Origin: Pontimonas sp.
Lineage (GTDB): Bacteria > Actinomycetota > Actinomycetes > Actinomycetales > Microbacteriaceae
Direction of reading: 5' to 3'
Length of the DNA stretch: 37,348 nucleotides
NCBI GenBank assembly: GCA_017852615.1
Contig: JAFMKX010000001.1
Location: 149,482 to 186,829 of the forward strand
Numbering within the stretch: the stretch's first letter is position 1; every line of letters starts with the position of its first letter. Position numbers and translations under genes: made by a program. Below the pieces are notes generated by a model that was not told the origin of the DNA, did no database searches, and saw only the letters and a list, made by a program, of their open reading frames with translations. This document shows, in pieces, positions 10,128 to 18,978 of this stretch.

Positions 10128-11326
10128 TAGGAGCTCTGTGAGGCAGGGGCAATGGTGGCAGGGATCGAGGCGAGGTAGGAATCACGGTTGCGCACGATTT
10201 CTGCCACAGAGTCACCACCGAATTTCTCCACCAAAGCATCAGCCAGCACAAGCATCACCATCGCCTCGGCGACAACACCCGCAGCAGGCACAGCACACAC
10301 ATCAGAGCGTTGGTGGTGTGCCACCGCTTCTGTGCCGGTAGAGGTGTCAATCGTGCGCAGCGCACGAGGAACAGTCGAAATTGGCTTCATCCCGGCGCGA
10401 ACCCGAAGCACGCCTCCGGTGGACATGCCTCCCTCAGTTCCGCCTGCCCGGTCACTGGTGCGGCTCACGCCGTTCTCATCAGCCACGATTTCATCGTGTG
10501 CGAGCGAACCACGTCGACGGGTAGTAGCAAAACCATCCCCCACCTCAACGCCCTTAATGGCCTGGATACCCATCAAAGCGCCGGCGAGTTTGGCATCTAA
10601 ACGCCTGTCCCAGTGAACGTAGGAGCCTAATCCCGGGGGTAACCCGCGCACCACCACTTCGACGACCCCACCCAGGGTGTCGCCTTCTTTGTGTGCGGCA
10701 TCCACTTCAGCCACCATGGCTTCCGACGTCGCAGGATCTGCACAACGCAACGGATCTTCATCGAGTCGCTCGATGTCGTCCATTCGCGGCAAGGGAGTTC
10801 CCTCAGGAACCTCAATCGGACCCACGGCAACGGTGTGGCTTAGAACCTCAATACCGAGAGCAGAAAGCAACGACCGCGCTACTGCGCCTAGTGCCACCCG
10901 GGCAGCTGTTTCCCGGGCGCTGGCTCGTTCCAAAACGGGCCTGGCGTCATCAAAGCCATACTTCTGCATTCCAGTGAGGTCAGCGTGCCCCGGACGAGGT
11001 CGAGTCAGAGCGGTGGCTCGACCACCTTCTAGCTGGTCTTGCTCAACAGGATGGGGGCTCATCACGGTTTCCCACTTGGGCCATTCGGTGTTACCCACCC
11101 GCAAAGCGATAGGGCCACCTTGGCTGAGGCCGTGGCGAATCCCACCAGAGAGGGTTACTTCATCTGCTTCGAACTTCATCCGCGCACCCCGGCCATAGCC
11201 GAGTTTGCGCCTGGCTAGATCACCTTGGATGTCTTCCAGGGTGATGGGGACACCCGCAGGAAACCCCTCGAGAACCGCTATCAGTTCGGGGCCGTGAGAC
11301 TCTCCCGCTGTCATCCATCGAAGCAT
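10127..11326 (-). CDS. aroC: chorismate synthase
   Basis: Chorismate synthase uses reduced FMN to make chorismate from EPSP, the final common aromatic step. The 399-residue protein opens with [13 protein letters not shown], the first family signature, and has [17 protein letters not shown] and [13 protein letters not shown] motifs and a late [16 protein letters not shown] segment. The length is normal for the actinobacterial bacterial-type enzyme, which relies on an external FMN reductase. The gene begins 31 bases after the aroE stop and its TAG overlaps the aroK GTG. Confidence 0.98.
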   Translation of the reverse strand: MLRWMTAGESHGPELIAVLEGFPAGVPITLEDIQGDLARRKLGYGRGARMKFEADEVTLSGGIRHGLSQGGPIALRVGNTEWPKWETVMSPHPVEQDQLEGGRATALTRPRPGHADLTGMQKYGFDDARPVLERASARETAARVALGAVARSLLSALGIEVLSHTVAVGPIEVPEGTPLPRMDDIERLDEDPLRCADPATSEAMVAEVDAAHKEGDTLGGVVEVVVRGLPPGLGSYVHWDRRLDAKLAGALMGIQAIKGVEVGDGFATTRRRGSLAHDEIVADENGVSRTSDRAGGTEGGMSTGGVLRVRAGMKPISTVPRALRTIDTSTGTEAVAHHQRSDVCAVPAAGVVAEAMVMLVLADALVEKFGGDSVAEIVRNRDSYLASIPATIAPASQSS

Positions 11327-11357
11327 GGCTCTATTCTTTCACGCCGCAGGTGTGTGC

Positions 11358-12200
11358 TTATGCAGCGGGGAGGTTTACGGCGCGCTTCATCGCACGCAAA
11401 ACCTCTTCTTCTCGGGGCACAGGGGTAGTCATCTCACCGCTGTGAAACAAACGAATCTGCATGAGGGCTTGGTGGACCAACATCCACACCCCTGAAATGA
11501 CGGGCTTGGGAGAGCCTCCCCATCGCAGGGCTAACTGACTGGGCCAGGGGTGATACGCGACATCGAGCAGGGCAGCAGAGTCGACAACCGCGGGAGATAT
11601 TTCCCAGGGAGACTCCGCGCCGCCAGGCAGGGTGGACACGACCAGTTCCGGTTCCTCCAGCGATGCCTCATCGAGTGCGTCCACGAGGTGAACCTGGAGA
11701 CCCATCTGCTCGAGGACACCCAGAGTCGGTGTCGCCCGTTCGAGGGAGCGCGCTACCAGGGTGATGGAGGTTGTTCCACCCAGGTGCAAGCCGTATCCCA
11801 CGGCTCGCGCCGTGGCGCCGGCTCCCAGAATCCACGCGTGTTTGGCCTCTACCGTGTGGTCGGCCAGGGCACCGTGAACACCCCAGGGGTCCGTATTGGC
11901 CAGCGCCGGCTGGCGCTTTCGAAACGTCACGGTGTTGGCTACACCCAGCAGCTCCACGACAGGGGTTCGCTGCTCGATGAGAGGAACTATGGCTTCCTTG
12001 AGCGGCATCGTGAGCGAGAGTCCGACCAGATCCGGTGAGCGCGCTAGCCATTGCTCGGGAAGGCTCTGCTCGTCGACCTCTTGGGCCAGGTAGTCCCACG
12101 AAAGGCCCAAGACCTCGTAGGCCGCACGATGAAGCACCGGAGATAGGGAATGACCAATCGGTGACCCCCAGACGCAGGCAAAGGGCCTAGCAGTAGGCAC
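11358..12200 (-). CDS. aroE: shikimate dehydrogenase
   Basis: AroE reduces 3-dehydroshikimate to shikimate with NADPH. The track ORF starts far upstream (12497) inside mltG, which is an artefact. The real start is the GTG giving VPTARPFACVWGSPIGHSLSP, preceded by GAGGAGAAC as ribosome site and overlapping the mltG 3' end by 14 bases. That gives 280 residues, the usual length. Motifs are GSPIGHSLSP (substrate binding), LTMPLKEA with the catalytic lysine, NTVTF, and the Rossmann glycine-rich GAGATARAVGYGL. The Rossmann motif and tail are complete. Confidence 0.95.
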   Translation of the reverse strand: MPTARPFACVWGSPIGHSLSPVLHRAAYEVLGLSWDYLAQEVDEQSLPEQWLARSPDLVGLSLTMPLKEAIVPLIEQRTPVVELLGVANTVTFRKRQPALANTDPWGVHGALADHTVEAKHAWILGAGATARAVGYGLHLGGTTSITLVARSLERATPTLGVLEQMGLQVHLVDALDEASLEEPELVVSTLPGGAESPWEISPAVVDSAALLDVAYHPWPSQLALRWGGSPKPVISGVWMLVHQALMQIRLFHSGEMTTPVPREEEVLRAMKRAVNLPAA

Positions 12201-13371
12201 CGTTCTCCTCGCTTTCACGGCACCAACTGAGCCAGCGCTGCACTGCACGCTCATGCTCGGCGAAGGTGTTCGAAAAGACTGTTTCTCCGGTGCGGAGGTC
12301 AATGGCCACAAAATAGAGCCAGTCCCCCGCTGCTGGGTTGAGGGCAGCGTCCATTGCCACTTCACCCGGAAGAGAGATCGGACCCAGAGGTAAGCCCGTG
12401 TAGTAGTACGTGTTGTAAGGATTATCGGGATCTGCGCGGTCTGCATCAGTGGTCGACACCGAGTCGTATAAACCAGTCCAGTAGGTGACGGTGGCATCAG
12501 ACTGCAGTGCCATGCCGATATCTAGACGATTGGTGAAGACCCTGGAAGCCTTGTAGAAATCCTCAGTGGCGCGAGCCTCCCGCTGCACCAAAGCCGCGAG
12601 TGTCAATACCTCATGCCACTGTTCCGGAGCTACCCCAAGCCCGGTCAGGCGCGATTTAGTCTCCTCGACCATCCGGGCGATAATGTCTGTTGCTTCCACA
12701 CCGGGCTCGAACGTATACGTTGCGGGGAAAAGATAACCTTCGAGTGAATTAGCGGGGTTAGCCACCCCATAGGCGGCGGGATCCTGTGTCGCTTGTTGAA
12801 GATCCTCCAGCGGGAGAGATGCTTCCTGGGCGATGATTTCCAGAGCGCGCTCCATGGTCACGCCTTCAGTAATGACAAACGAAATTTGCACACGATTGGC
12901 CGGATCACGCAGCGCCCCTATGGCACTCTCCGCCGACATCCCGGTCAGCATTTGATAGGTGCCAGGTTGGAAAGTGATGGTCGCATCGCGCAGAAGAACC
13001 TCGTATACGGCTTCGAACGACGCGGTAACACCCTCCTCAGCAAGACGGCGAGCGACCGTCTCGCCAATGTCGCCGGGGTTAATCACAATCTCGATGGTGG
13101 GTGGGGCTCCACTGCCCTCAAAGTCGAGTACTTCCTCCTGGGCGAAATAATTCACAATTCTCACGCCGTATTCGTTCCACAACAACCACACACCGGAACC
13201 ACCAATGGCCAACACCGCGATCATGACCAAGGCGAAGATGCTGCGGCCAGTTTGCCTAGGCGGGCGCGCTTCACTGCGTCGTGCCCTGCGAGACTCGGCC
13301 TCCGACACCACAACGGTGTTATCAGCGGGGAGGGTGTTAAAAATACGATCGAAGTCGGCGTCTTTAGTCAT
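12187..13371 (-). CDS. mltG: endolytic murein transglycosylase MltG (YceG-like)
   Basis: MltG cuts nascent glycan strands in peptidoglycan and helps set their length. The 394-residue protein has a 44-residue basic cytoplasmic tail, one membrane segment (about 45-66) and an extracytoplasmic YceG domain. The catalytic region reads ALVQREARATEDF, with Glu in the position used by the family (VEKET in Escherichia coli), and is followed by NRLDIGMALQSDATVTY. The C-terminal LPLGPISLPG and DALNPA segments are also typical. The gene overlaps ruvX by eight bases and aroE by 14. Its place between ruvX and aroE is standard in actinobacteria. Confidence 0.95.
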   Translation of the reverse strand: MTKDADFDRIFNTLPADNTVVVSEAESRRARRSEARPPRQTGRSIFALVMIAVLAIGGSGVWLLWNEYGVRIVNYFAQEEVLDFEGSGAPPTIEIVINPGDIGETVARRLAEEGVTASFEAVYEVLLRDATITFQPGTYQMLTGMSAESAIGALRDPANRVQISFVITEGVTMERALEIIAQEASLPLEDLQQATQDPAAYGVANPANSLEGYLFPATYTFEPGVEATDIIARMVEETKSRLTGLGVAPEQWHEVLTLAALVQREARATEDFYKASRVFTNRLDIGMALQSDATVTYWTGLYDSVSTTDADRADPDNPYNTYYYTGLPLGPISLPGEVAMDAALNPAAGDWLYFVAIDLRTGETVFSNTFAEHERAVQRWLSWCRESEENGAYC

Positions 13372-13828
13372 TGTCGTTTGTCCCTGCCGCTAGGAGCTGG
13401 CCTGGGGCCACCCCCTGGTGTCGTTCTGCATCGAGTGCATGTTGCAAAAGAATAACAGCGGCAGCTTGGTCCACCATTCCTCGCTGGTTTTTGGCCGACT
13501 TGCCCGCTGCTCGAAGCCCCTGGCTGGCCTGCACAGTCGTGAGTCGCTCGTCAACGAGCCGAATCGGCACACTCTGAGCCTGCGCTAGTTGTTGCGCAAA
13601 ATCCTGCGCATCTTCCGTCGAGGCCGTGCGCTCGCCTCGGAGGTTAATCGGAAGACCCACCACTACTTCAGAAAACTCTTCGACACGCAGCATGTCCAAA
13701 ATTGCTTCGATAGCGATCTCTCGAGCAAGAGTCTCCACCGGTGTTGCGAGCAGCCCTTCCCTGTCGCATCGAGCCACACCCACGCGAGCTTTACCCACGT
13801 CGACTCCAAGCCTGATGCCTGCGCGCAC
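13364..13828 (-). CDS. ruvX: RuvX / YqgF pre-16S rRNA processing nuclease
   Basis: YqgF family proteins have an RNase H-like fold and take part in 16S rRNA 5'-end maturation; an older view linked them to Holliday junction resolution. The 154-residue protein has the first acidic strand LGVDVGKARVGVA, the VVVGLPINLRGE strand, VDERLTT with a conserved acidic residue, and the last acidic motif in VDQAAAVILLQ. It starts with a GTG overlapping the alaS TAG by one base (TAGTG) and overlaps mltG at its 3' end. The name ruvX is positional; it is not part of RuvABC. Confidence 0.94.
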   Translation of the reverse strand: MRAGIRLGVDVGKARVGVARCDREGLLATPVETLAREIAIEAILDMLRVEEFSEVVVGLPINLRGERTASTEDAQDFAQQLAQAQSVPIRLVDERLTTVQASQGLRAAGKSAKNQRGMVDQAAAVILLQHALDAERHQGVAPGQLLAAGTNDND

Positions 13829-16485
13829 TAGAGAGACGTCACCGTTGTGCGGATATCCTCCAGCGCTTGGCCCAGTGCCGATCCATCGGGGCCCCCGCCT
13901 TGGGCAAGCCCGGGCTTACCGCCACCGCCTCCGCCCATGGATATCGAGGCAGCCTTCACGAGATCTCCTGCCCGTGCTCCCGCGGCAACACCAGCGGCGT
14001 TGACGCACACGACGACCATTCCCCGGCCTTCGTCCACAGCCCCGAGAGCGACAACGCTGGGCGCCTCGCCCAGGCCCTGACTCACTCCTTGGGCAAGCGT
14101 GCGCAGATCATCGGGTGAACCAACCTCAGACACACTCTCCACCACGCAGGACACCGCGCCCGTGACAGCCTTACCCAGTAGCGCGGGAATGAGAGCAGCG
14201 GAGGCAGCCTGTTGAGTCTTCGCCACCGCACGCTCGAGGTTTTTCACCTGAGCAACTAACTCTTCCACTCGCTCGGGAATGCCCTCTCGGGGAGTCTTCA
14301 ACAGTGAGGTGAGGCGGCGCATGATCGCCTTTTCGGTCGAAAAGTCGGCAATTGCTGCCTGTCCCACCAAAGCTTCCACTCGCCTGGCGGTGGAGCTCAC
14401 AGAAGATTCCCCCAGGAGCGTGACCACGCCGATTTGCGACGAACGCGTCACGTGGGTACCAGCACACAGCTCTCGTGACCAGGGGCCACCGATGTCCACC
14501 ATGCGCACAACATCGCCATATTTCTCTCCAAAGAGAGCCATCGCCCCTTGGGCTTTGGCTTCATCCACGGCAAGAATCCTGGTGGTTACTTCTAGATCGT
14601 CGCGAATGGCGTTGTTAGCAATCTGCGAGATGTCTTCTTGGGCATCGGCAGAAAGCGCCTGGTTCCAGGAAAAATCGAGACGCAGGTAGCCAGGCCTATT
14701 GAGCGAACCAGCCTGAGTGGCGTGGGGGCCCAGAGTGTCCCGCAGCGCAGCGTGAATGAGATGGGTCGCGGAGTGGGCCCTGGCACCTTCGTAGCGCGCG
14801 CGGGCATCCACCCGAGCGTGGACGACATCTCCCAAGCTCAGCTCGCCCTGGGTGATCTCCACCGTGTGGCTGATCAGCCCAGAGACAGGCTTTTGCACAT
14901 CGACAATCGTGGCCTGGAAATTACTCCCCTCCAGAACACCCTTATCGGAGACTTGGCCACCAGATTCTGCATAGAGCGGGGTTTCCGCCAGGATAATTTC
15001 CGCCAGGGAGCCTGCCGCGACAGTAGTAGTTGAGACTCCATCCTGGAGAATGCCCAACACCGTTGATTCCAATTCCAGTTGGTCATATCCACAAAAGACT
15101 GTTTCGCCCAGTGCCCGAAACGGGCTATAAACACTGACATCAGCGATCTGAGATTTCTTGGATTTTGCATCGGTCTTCGCACGGTCTCGTTGGGCGAGCA
15201 TGAGCGCATCAAACGCTTCTCGGTCAACCTGCAGACCAGATTCCTCGGCAATTTCCAGCGTGAGGTCAATGGGGAAGCCGTAGGTGTCGTGCAATACGAA
15301 GGCTGTGTCTCCCGAAAGGGCAGTCTCACCACTGTCTTTGGTCTGAGCGACCGCGACATCCAAGATGGCAACTCCGGAATCCAACGTCTTCAAGAAGGAT
15401 TCTTCCTCAGCAACTGCCAAAGCGCTCACGCGAGAAAATTCATCGTTAATCGCTGGATAGGACGGCGACATCGCCTCCTGGGAAGCACCAAAGAGCTCGG
15501 AGAAACTTGCCTCGTGGAATCCCAGCAGGCGCATCGAGCGAATGCTTCGGCGCAGAAGACGTCGGAGCACGTATCCGCGCCCGTCGTTGGCGGGGACAAC
15601 ACCGTCGGTCATCAACATCAAGCTAGAGCGGATGTGGTCTGCGATGACGCGCAGGCGAACGTCATCCTCATGGTCACTGCCGTATTTCTTGCCCGAGAGT
15701 TCCGCCGCTCGATCAAGAACCGGGCGCACCTGGTCAATTTCATACATATTGGCGACACCCTGCTTGAGGAAGGCGACGCGCTCCATCCCCATGCCGGTAT
15801 CGATGTTTTTCTGGGGCAGCTCCCCCACGATGTCAAAATCAACTTTGGAACGGACGTTCTTGATCAGATACTGCATGAACACGAGATTCCAGATCTCGAT
15901 GTAACGGGTGTCATCCACCGCTGGTCCCCCCTCGGGACCAAACGCGGGACCGCGGTCAAAATAGATTTCCGAGCACGGGCCGGCAGGACCAGGCTGGCCG
16001 GTGGTCCAATAGTTATCCTCGCGCCCCATGCGTTGAATGCGCTTTTCGGGCAGACCCGCGATGCTTTTCCACAGGCTTTCCGCTTCGTCATCGTCTTCAT
16101 AGACGGTGACCCACAGATCCTTCTCTTCAAAGCCCAAGCCACCCTGTGACTCAGAAGACGTCAGAAGCTCCCAGGCGTATTCGATGGCGCCCTGCTTGAA
16201 GTAATCGCCGAACGAAAAATTGCCGTTCATCTGGAAGAAGGTGCCGTGACGCGTGGTTTTGCCAACCTCTTCAATATCGAGCGTCCTAATACATTTCTGG
16301 ACGCTCGTGGCGCGCGGATAGGGCGCGGGAACCACACCGGTGAGGTAGGGAATGAAGGGCACCATACCGGCGACAGTGAACATCAAGGTTGGGTCATCAC
16401 TGACCAGCGATGCCGAGGGAACGATCGTGTGCCCGCGGTCACCAAAAAAGGTAAGCCATCGGCGCTGAATTTCCGCAGTTTCCAT
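13828..16485 (-). CDS. alaS: alanyl-tRNA synthetase
   Basis: AlaRS charges tRNA-Ala and edits mischarged serine and glycine. The 885-residue protein is full length: a class II catalytic core at the N terminus (MVPFIPYLTG, TRHGTFFQMNGNFSFGDYFK), a tRNA-recognition helical region, the editing domain with HSATHLIHAAL (HxxxH) and CAGTHV zinc motifs, and a glycine-rich C-Ala domain with GGGGGGKPGLAQGGG. The ATG follows the small membrane-protein gene by 19 bases, and the stop overlaps ruvX. It heads the long operon-like chain running to nusB. Confidence 0.98.
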   Translation of the reverse strand: METAEIQRRWLTFFGDRGHTIVPSASLVSDDPTLMFTVAGMVPFIPYLTGVVPAPYPRATSVQKCIRTLDIEEVGKTTRHGTFFQMNGNFSFGDYFKQGAIEYAWELLTSSESQGGLGFEEKDLWVTVYEDDDEAESLWKSIAGLPEKRIQRMGREDNYWTTGQPGPAGPCSEIYFDRGPAFGPEGGPAVDDTRYIEIWNLVFMQYLIKNVRSKVDFDIVGELPQKNIDTGMGMERVAFLKQGVANMYEIDQVRPVLDRAAELSGKKYGSDHEDDVRLRVIADHIRSSLMLMTDGVVPANDGRGYVLRRLLRRSIRSMRLLGFHEASFSELFGASQEAMSPSYPAINDEFSRVSALAVAEEESFLKTLDSGVAILDVAVAQTKDSGETALSGDTAFVLHDTYGFPIDLTLEIAEESGLQVDREAFDALMLAQRDRAKTDAKSKKSQIADVSVYSPFRALGETVFCGYDQLELESTVLGILQDGVSTTTVAAGSLAEIILAETPLYAESGGQVSDKGVLEGSNFQATIVDVQKPVSGLISHTVEITQGELSLGDVVHARVDARARYEGARAHSATHLIHAALRDTLGPHATQAGSLNRPGYLRLDFSWNQALSADAQEDISQIANNAIRDDLEVTTRILAVDEAKAQGAMALFGEKYGDVVRMVDIGGPWSRELCAGTHVTRSSQIGVVTLLGESSVSSTARRVEALVGQAAIADFSTEKAIMRRLTSLLKTPREGIPERVEELVAQVKNLERAVAKTQQAASAALIPALLGKAVTGAVSCVVESVSEVGSPDDLRTLAQGVSQGLGEAPSVVALGAVDEGRGMVVVCVNAAGVAAGARAGDLVKAASISMGGGGGGKPGLAQGGGPDGSALGQALEDIRTTVTSL

Positions 16486-16504
16486 AACCTAGTGAACCTT
16501 CACG

Positions 16505-16657
16505 CTAGCGGTAGGTGTCTCTAAAACCAGTTCTCAGAGAATTCACGGTGGCAAGAATCCGGGCGAAAGCCATTTTTCCTGCGGGAGTCTGATTAACCAG
16601 GTGAGCGAGTACGAACCCACTAACGACGCCGAGCACGGCAATAACGAATTTTCCCAT
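16505..16657 (-). CDS. small membrane-anchored protein between rpsD and alaS (50 residues)
   Basis: This ORF is too short for the supplied track. Read directly it encodes 50 residues beginning MGKFVIAVLGVVSGFVLAHL and ending in RDTYR. It has one hydrophobic N-terminal segment (about 4-20) and a short amphipathic basic tail with NQTPAGK. A good ribosome site (GGGGAGAGGAAACGAT) precedes the ATG, and the gene lies 19 bases before alaS in the same direction, so translation is likely. Actinobacteria often carry one or two small membrane proteins (DUF948 and DUF6167 types) between rpsD and alaS; this may be a much shortened counterpart. Its function is unknown. Confidence 0.75.
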   Translation of the reverse strand: MGKFVIAVLGVVSGFVLAHLVNQTPAGKMAFARILATVNSLRTGFRDTYR

Positions 16658-16698
16658 ATCGTTTCCTCTCCCCCTCAGACTAGAACACCGGGTGTGGT

Positions 16699-16728
16699 GG
16701 CGGCAGTGGACCTGAGCCCACTGCCACC
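16699..16728 (-). terminator. strong hairpin after rpsD, candidate terminator or attenuator
   Basis: On the minus strand, GGTGGCAGTGG and CCACTGCCGCC form an 11-bp stem (one G-U pair) around an eight-base loop, starting nine bases after the rpsD stop. No U-run follows, so it is not a textbook intrinsic terminator. U-less hairpins are common candidates in actinobacteria. It could also protect the rpsD mRNA 3' end. Confidence 0.55.
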
Positions 16729-16737
16729 TGGAGAAAA

Positions 16738-17367
16738 CTATCGAGCTGCGTAGTACTCCACCACAAGCTGAACTTCACAGGTCACGGGGACCTCGGAACG
16801 CTTGGGTCGACGGACCAGGACTGCCTGAAGCTTGTCGATTTCGACCTCGAGATAGCTGGGCAGTGGAGGAAGAACGTCCACGTGGGCTCCTGCAGCAGCA
16901 ACCTGGAAAGGTTCCATCTCTTCGCTGCGGGGCTTGACGTGAATCATCGAACCGGCCTTTACGCGGAACGAAGGACGATCCACGAGCTGACCATCAACCA
17001 GGATGTGACGGTGCACGACCATCTGACGAGCCTGAGCAGTGGTGCGGGCAAAACCAGAGCGCAACACCAAGGCGTCGAGACGCATCTCGAGGAGCTCTAC
17101 GAGGTTTTCACCGGTAAGACCCTGTGCCTTACGAGCTTCTTCGAAGACGCGACGCAACTGGGCTTCACGGATTCCGTACTGAGCCCTTAGACGCTGCTTC
17201 TCGCGCAGACGCACAGCGTAGTCACTGTCGGTCTTGCGCTTGGTGCGGCCGTGCTCACCAGGAGCGTAAGGGCGCTTTTCTAAGTATTTGGCTGCCTTGG
17301 GGGTCAGCGGGATTCCCAACGCCCGGGATAGGCGGGTCTTGCTTCTCGTGCGTGAACGTGTAGACAC
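16738..17367 (-). CDS. rpsD: 30S ribosomal protein S4
   Basis: S4 binds 16S rRNA early in 30S assembly. The 209-residue protein starts with GTG (STRSRTRSKTRLSRALGIPL) after a clear AAGGAGAAAC site. It has the S4 N-terminal domain and the S4 RNA-binding motif around LRSGFARTTAQARQMVVHRHILVDG. The N-terminal region lacks the four zinc-binding cysteines (the Cys-minus form of S4). It lies alone near alaS, as in other actinobacteria, rather than in the alpha operon. A 187-nt gap separates it from rarA and presumably holds its promoter, although I could not assign clear -35 and -10 boxes. Confidence 0.97.
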   Translation of the reverse strand: MSTRSRTRSKTRLSRALGIPLTPKAAKYLEKRPYAPGEHGRTKRKTDSDYAVRLREKQRLRAQYGIREAQLRRVFEEARKAQGLTGENLVELLEMRLDALVLRSGFARTTAQARQMVVHRHILVDGQLVDRPSFRVKAGSMIHVKPRSEEMEPFQVAAAGAHVDVLPPLPSYLEVEIDKLQAVLVRRPKRSEVPVTCEVQLVVEYYAAR

Positions 17368-17554
17368 GAATGTTTCTCCTTGATAGTGATGGCCACGTGA
17401 AGACGTGACGGAACAAATCCAATAGAGGGATTATGTCGCGGGATGATGCGGCTACAGCATTACTCCACCAGATCCGAGGACTCGCAGCCGCGCTCATCCA
17501 GGGTCTGTGACCAGGAAAAACGATACCACAGCCACGTCGAATCTGGGGAGTGTG

Positions 17555-18907
17555 CTACTCGGGCGCCTCTGCAGCACGTCGAGGCGAGCGACCCAGTATC
17601 TCGGCTATTACCTGGGAACGCTTAGCTAGCTCCGCCTCGAATCCCCGGGTGGTGGGTGTGTAGTAGCGGTGCGAGCGCACCGCATCGGGTGCATACTGTT
17701 GAGCCACAATTCCTGCTGGCTGATCGTGTGGATAGACATAGTCCTGTCCGTGGCCTAAGGCAGCCGCTCCGAAGTAGTGAGCATCTCGCACCGCTGGTGG
17801 CACCACTCCACTGTGGCCGTCTCGAATAGCTTGCTGGGCCGCGTTAATCGCCGTGTAGGCGGCGTTGGATTTTGGCGCGAGGGCTAGATAGATGGTGGCC
17901 TGCGCCAGAGGAATGCGTCCCTCAGGCAACCCAATGAGGGCGATGGCATCCGCGGCCGCCACCGCCAACGGCAGTGCGTGTGGGTCCGCAAGGCCAATAT
18001 CTTCAGAGGCCAAGATGATCAAACGCCGTGCGATAAATCGTGGGTCCTCCCCCGCTTCAATCATGCGAGCGAGGTAATGCAGGGCCGCATCAGCATCGCT
18101 ACCGCGCACTGATTTGATAAAGGCGCTGATGACGTCATAGTGCTGATCGCCATCGCGGTCGTATCGAACCTGCGCGCTATTCATCGCTTCGGCCACATGC
18201 TCAGGCGTCACCACCGCCGTGGAATCCGCTGCCACCCCAGCCCGTGCCACGGAAGCACTCGCTTCCAGGGCTGTAAGTGCCTTGCGAGCGTCGCCTCCCG
18301 AAAGCCTCACGAGCGCTTCCTTGGCTTCTCCCTCGAGAGAGATTCCGCCGGCAAAACCTCGCTCATCGGTGAGCGCTCGATCCAGGACGAGCGCAATGTG
18401 CTCGGGTTCTAAGGATTTCACCGTGACCATGACGGAGCGACTGAGCAAGGGCGCAATCACGGAAAAGGAAGGGTTCTCGGTGGTTGCCGCAATGAGTACC
18501 ACAATCCCGTTTTCCACAGCGGGCAGTAGCGCATCCTGCTGAGCCTTGGAGAAGCGGTGAATTTCATCAAGAAACAACACCGGCGCAACCCCCGAGGTTT
18601 CTCCCACCCGACGTGATTCCTCAATCGCGTCCCGAACATCTTTCACCCCGGCGGTGACCGCGGAGAGCTCGACAAAGCGACGGCCTGAGGAACGCGCGAT
18701 GACACTGGCCAAGGTGGTCTTTCCGGTTCCCGGTGGCCCCCAGAGGATGACCGAACTAACCGCTCCCCGGTGCCCGGAGTCGGCGAGCGAGCGCAAAGGT
18801 CCACCCGGGGCCAAAATCTGGTCTTGGCCAATGATGTCATCCAGTGTCCGAGGGCGCAGAGCCACCGCCAAAGGCAGTGGTGCAGAAAAGAGGCTGTCGC
18901 TGGTCAC
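17555..18907 (-). CDS. rarA: replication-associated recombination protein A (RarA/MgsA AAA+ ATPase)
   Basis: RarA is a clamp-loader-like AAA+ ATPase acting at stalled replication forks. The 450-residue protein has Walker A WGPPGTGKTT (56-65), Walker B VLFLDEIHR (about 109-117), a sensor 1 region AATTENPSF, and the C-terminal MgsA tetramerisation domain with VRGSDADAALHYLARMIEAGEDPRFIARRL-type sequence and YPHDQPAGIVAQQYAP. The GTG start is embedded at the end of AGGAGG, so normal Shine-Dalgarno spacing is impossible and there is no alternative start; the transcript may be leaderless or nearly so. It is transcribed divergently from the cyclophilin gene. Confidence 0.96.
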   Translation of the reverse strand: MTSDSLFSAPLPLAVALRPRTLDDIIGQDQILAPGGPLRSLADSGHRGAVSSVILWGPPGTGKTTLASVIARSSGRRFVELSAVTAGVKDVRDAIEESRRVGETSGVAPVLFLDEIHRFSKAQQDALLPAVENGIVVLIAATTENPSFSVIAPLLSRSVMVTVKSLEPEHIALVLDRALTDERGFAGGISLEGEAKEALVRLSGGDARKALTALEASASVARAGVAADSTAVVTPEHVAEAMNSAQVRYDRDGDQHYDVISAFIKSVRGSDADAALHYLARMIEAGEDPRFIARRLIILASEDIGLADPHALPLAVAAADAIALIGLPEGRIPLAQATIYLALAPKSNAAYTAINAAQQAIRDGHSGVVPPAVRDAHYFGAAALGHGQDYVYPHDQPAGIVAQQYAPDAVRSHRYYTPTTRGFEAELAKRSQVIAEILGRSPRRAAEAPE

Positions 18908-18914
18908 CTCCTCA

Positions 18915-18953
18915 CTCTATCCAGCGCGAAGGCCGAAGCCCTCTAGGATAGAG
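18915..18953. promoter_or_regulatory. inverted repeat in the divergent rarA/cyclophilin promoter region
   Basis: CTCTATCC (18915-18922) and GGATAGAG (18946-18953) form a perfect eight-base inverted repeat with a 23-base spacer in the 71-nt gap between two divergent genes. Read outward, each arm gives a TAGAG(T/A) hexamer that could serve as a -10 box for its own gene, six bases upstream of the rarA GTG on one side and upstream of the cyclophilin ribosome site on the other. It could instead be a dimer-binding operator. No convincing -35 boxes were seen. Confidence 0.4.
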
Positions 18954-18978
18954 ATTCCGCCGTCCTCAAGGAGATTTC

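Noticed and set aside
12201-12497. Upstream extension of aroE in the ORF track
   Set aside because: This part lies inside mltG in another frame. The GTG at 12200 has a ribosome site and gives the normal AroE length.
15079-16149. 356-codon plus-strand ORF opposite alaS
   Set aside because: It is the antisense shadow of a complete, motif-bearing alaS. The translation has no recognisable fold and no ribosome site. High-GC codon bias commonly opens such frames.
17255-17497. 80-codon minus-strand ORF covering the rpsD 5' region
   Set aside because: It overlaps the start of rpsD in another frame and shows no sign of a real protein.
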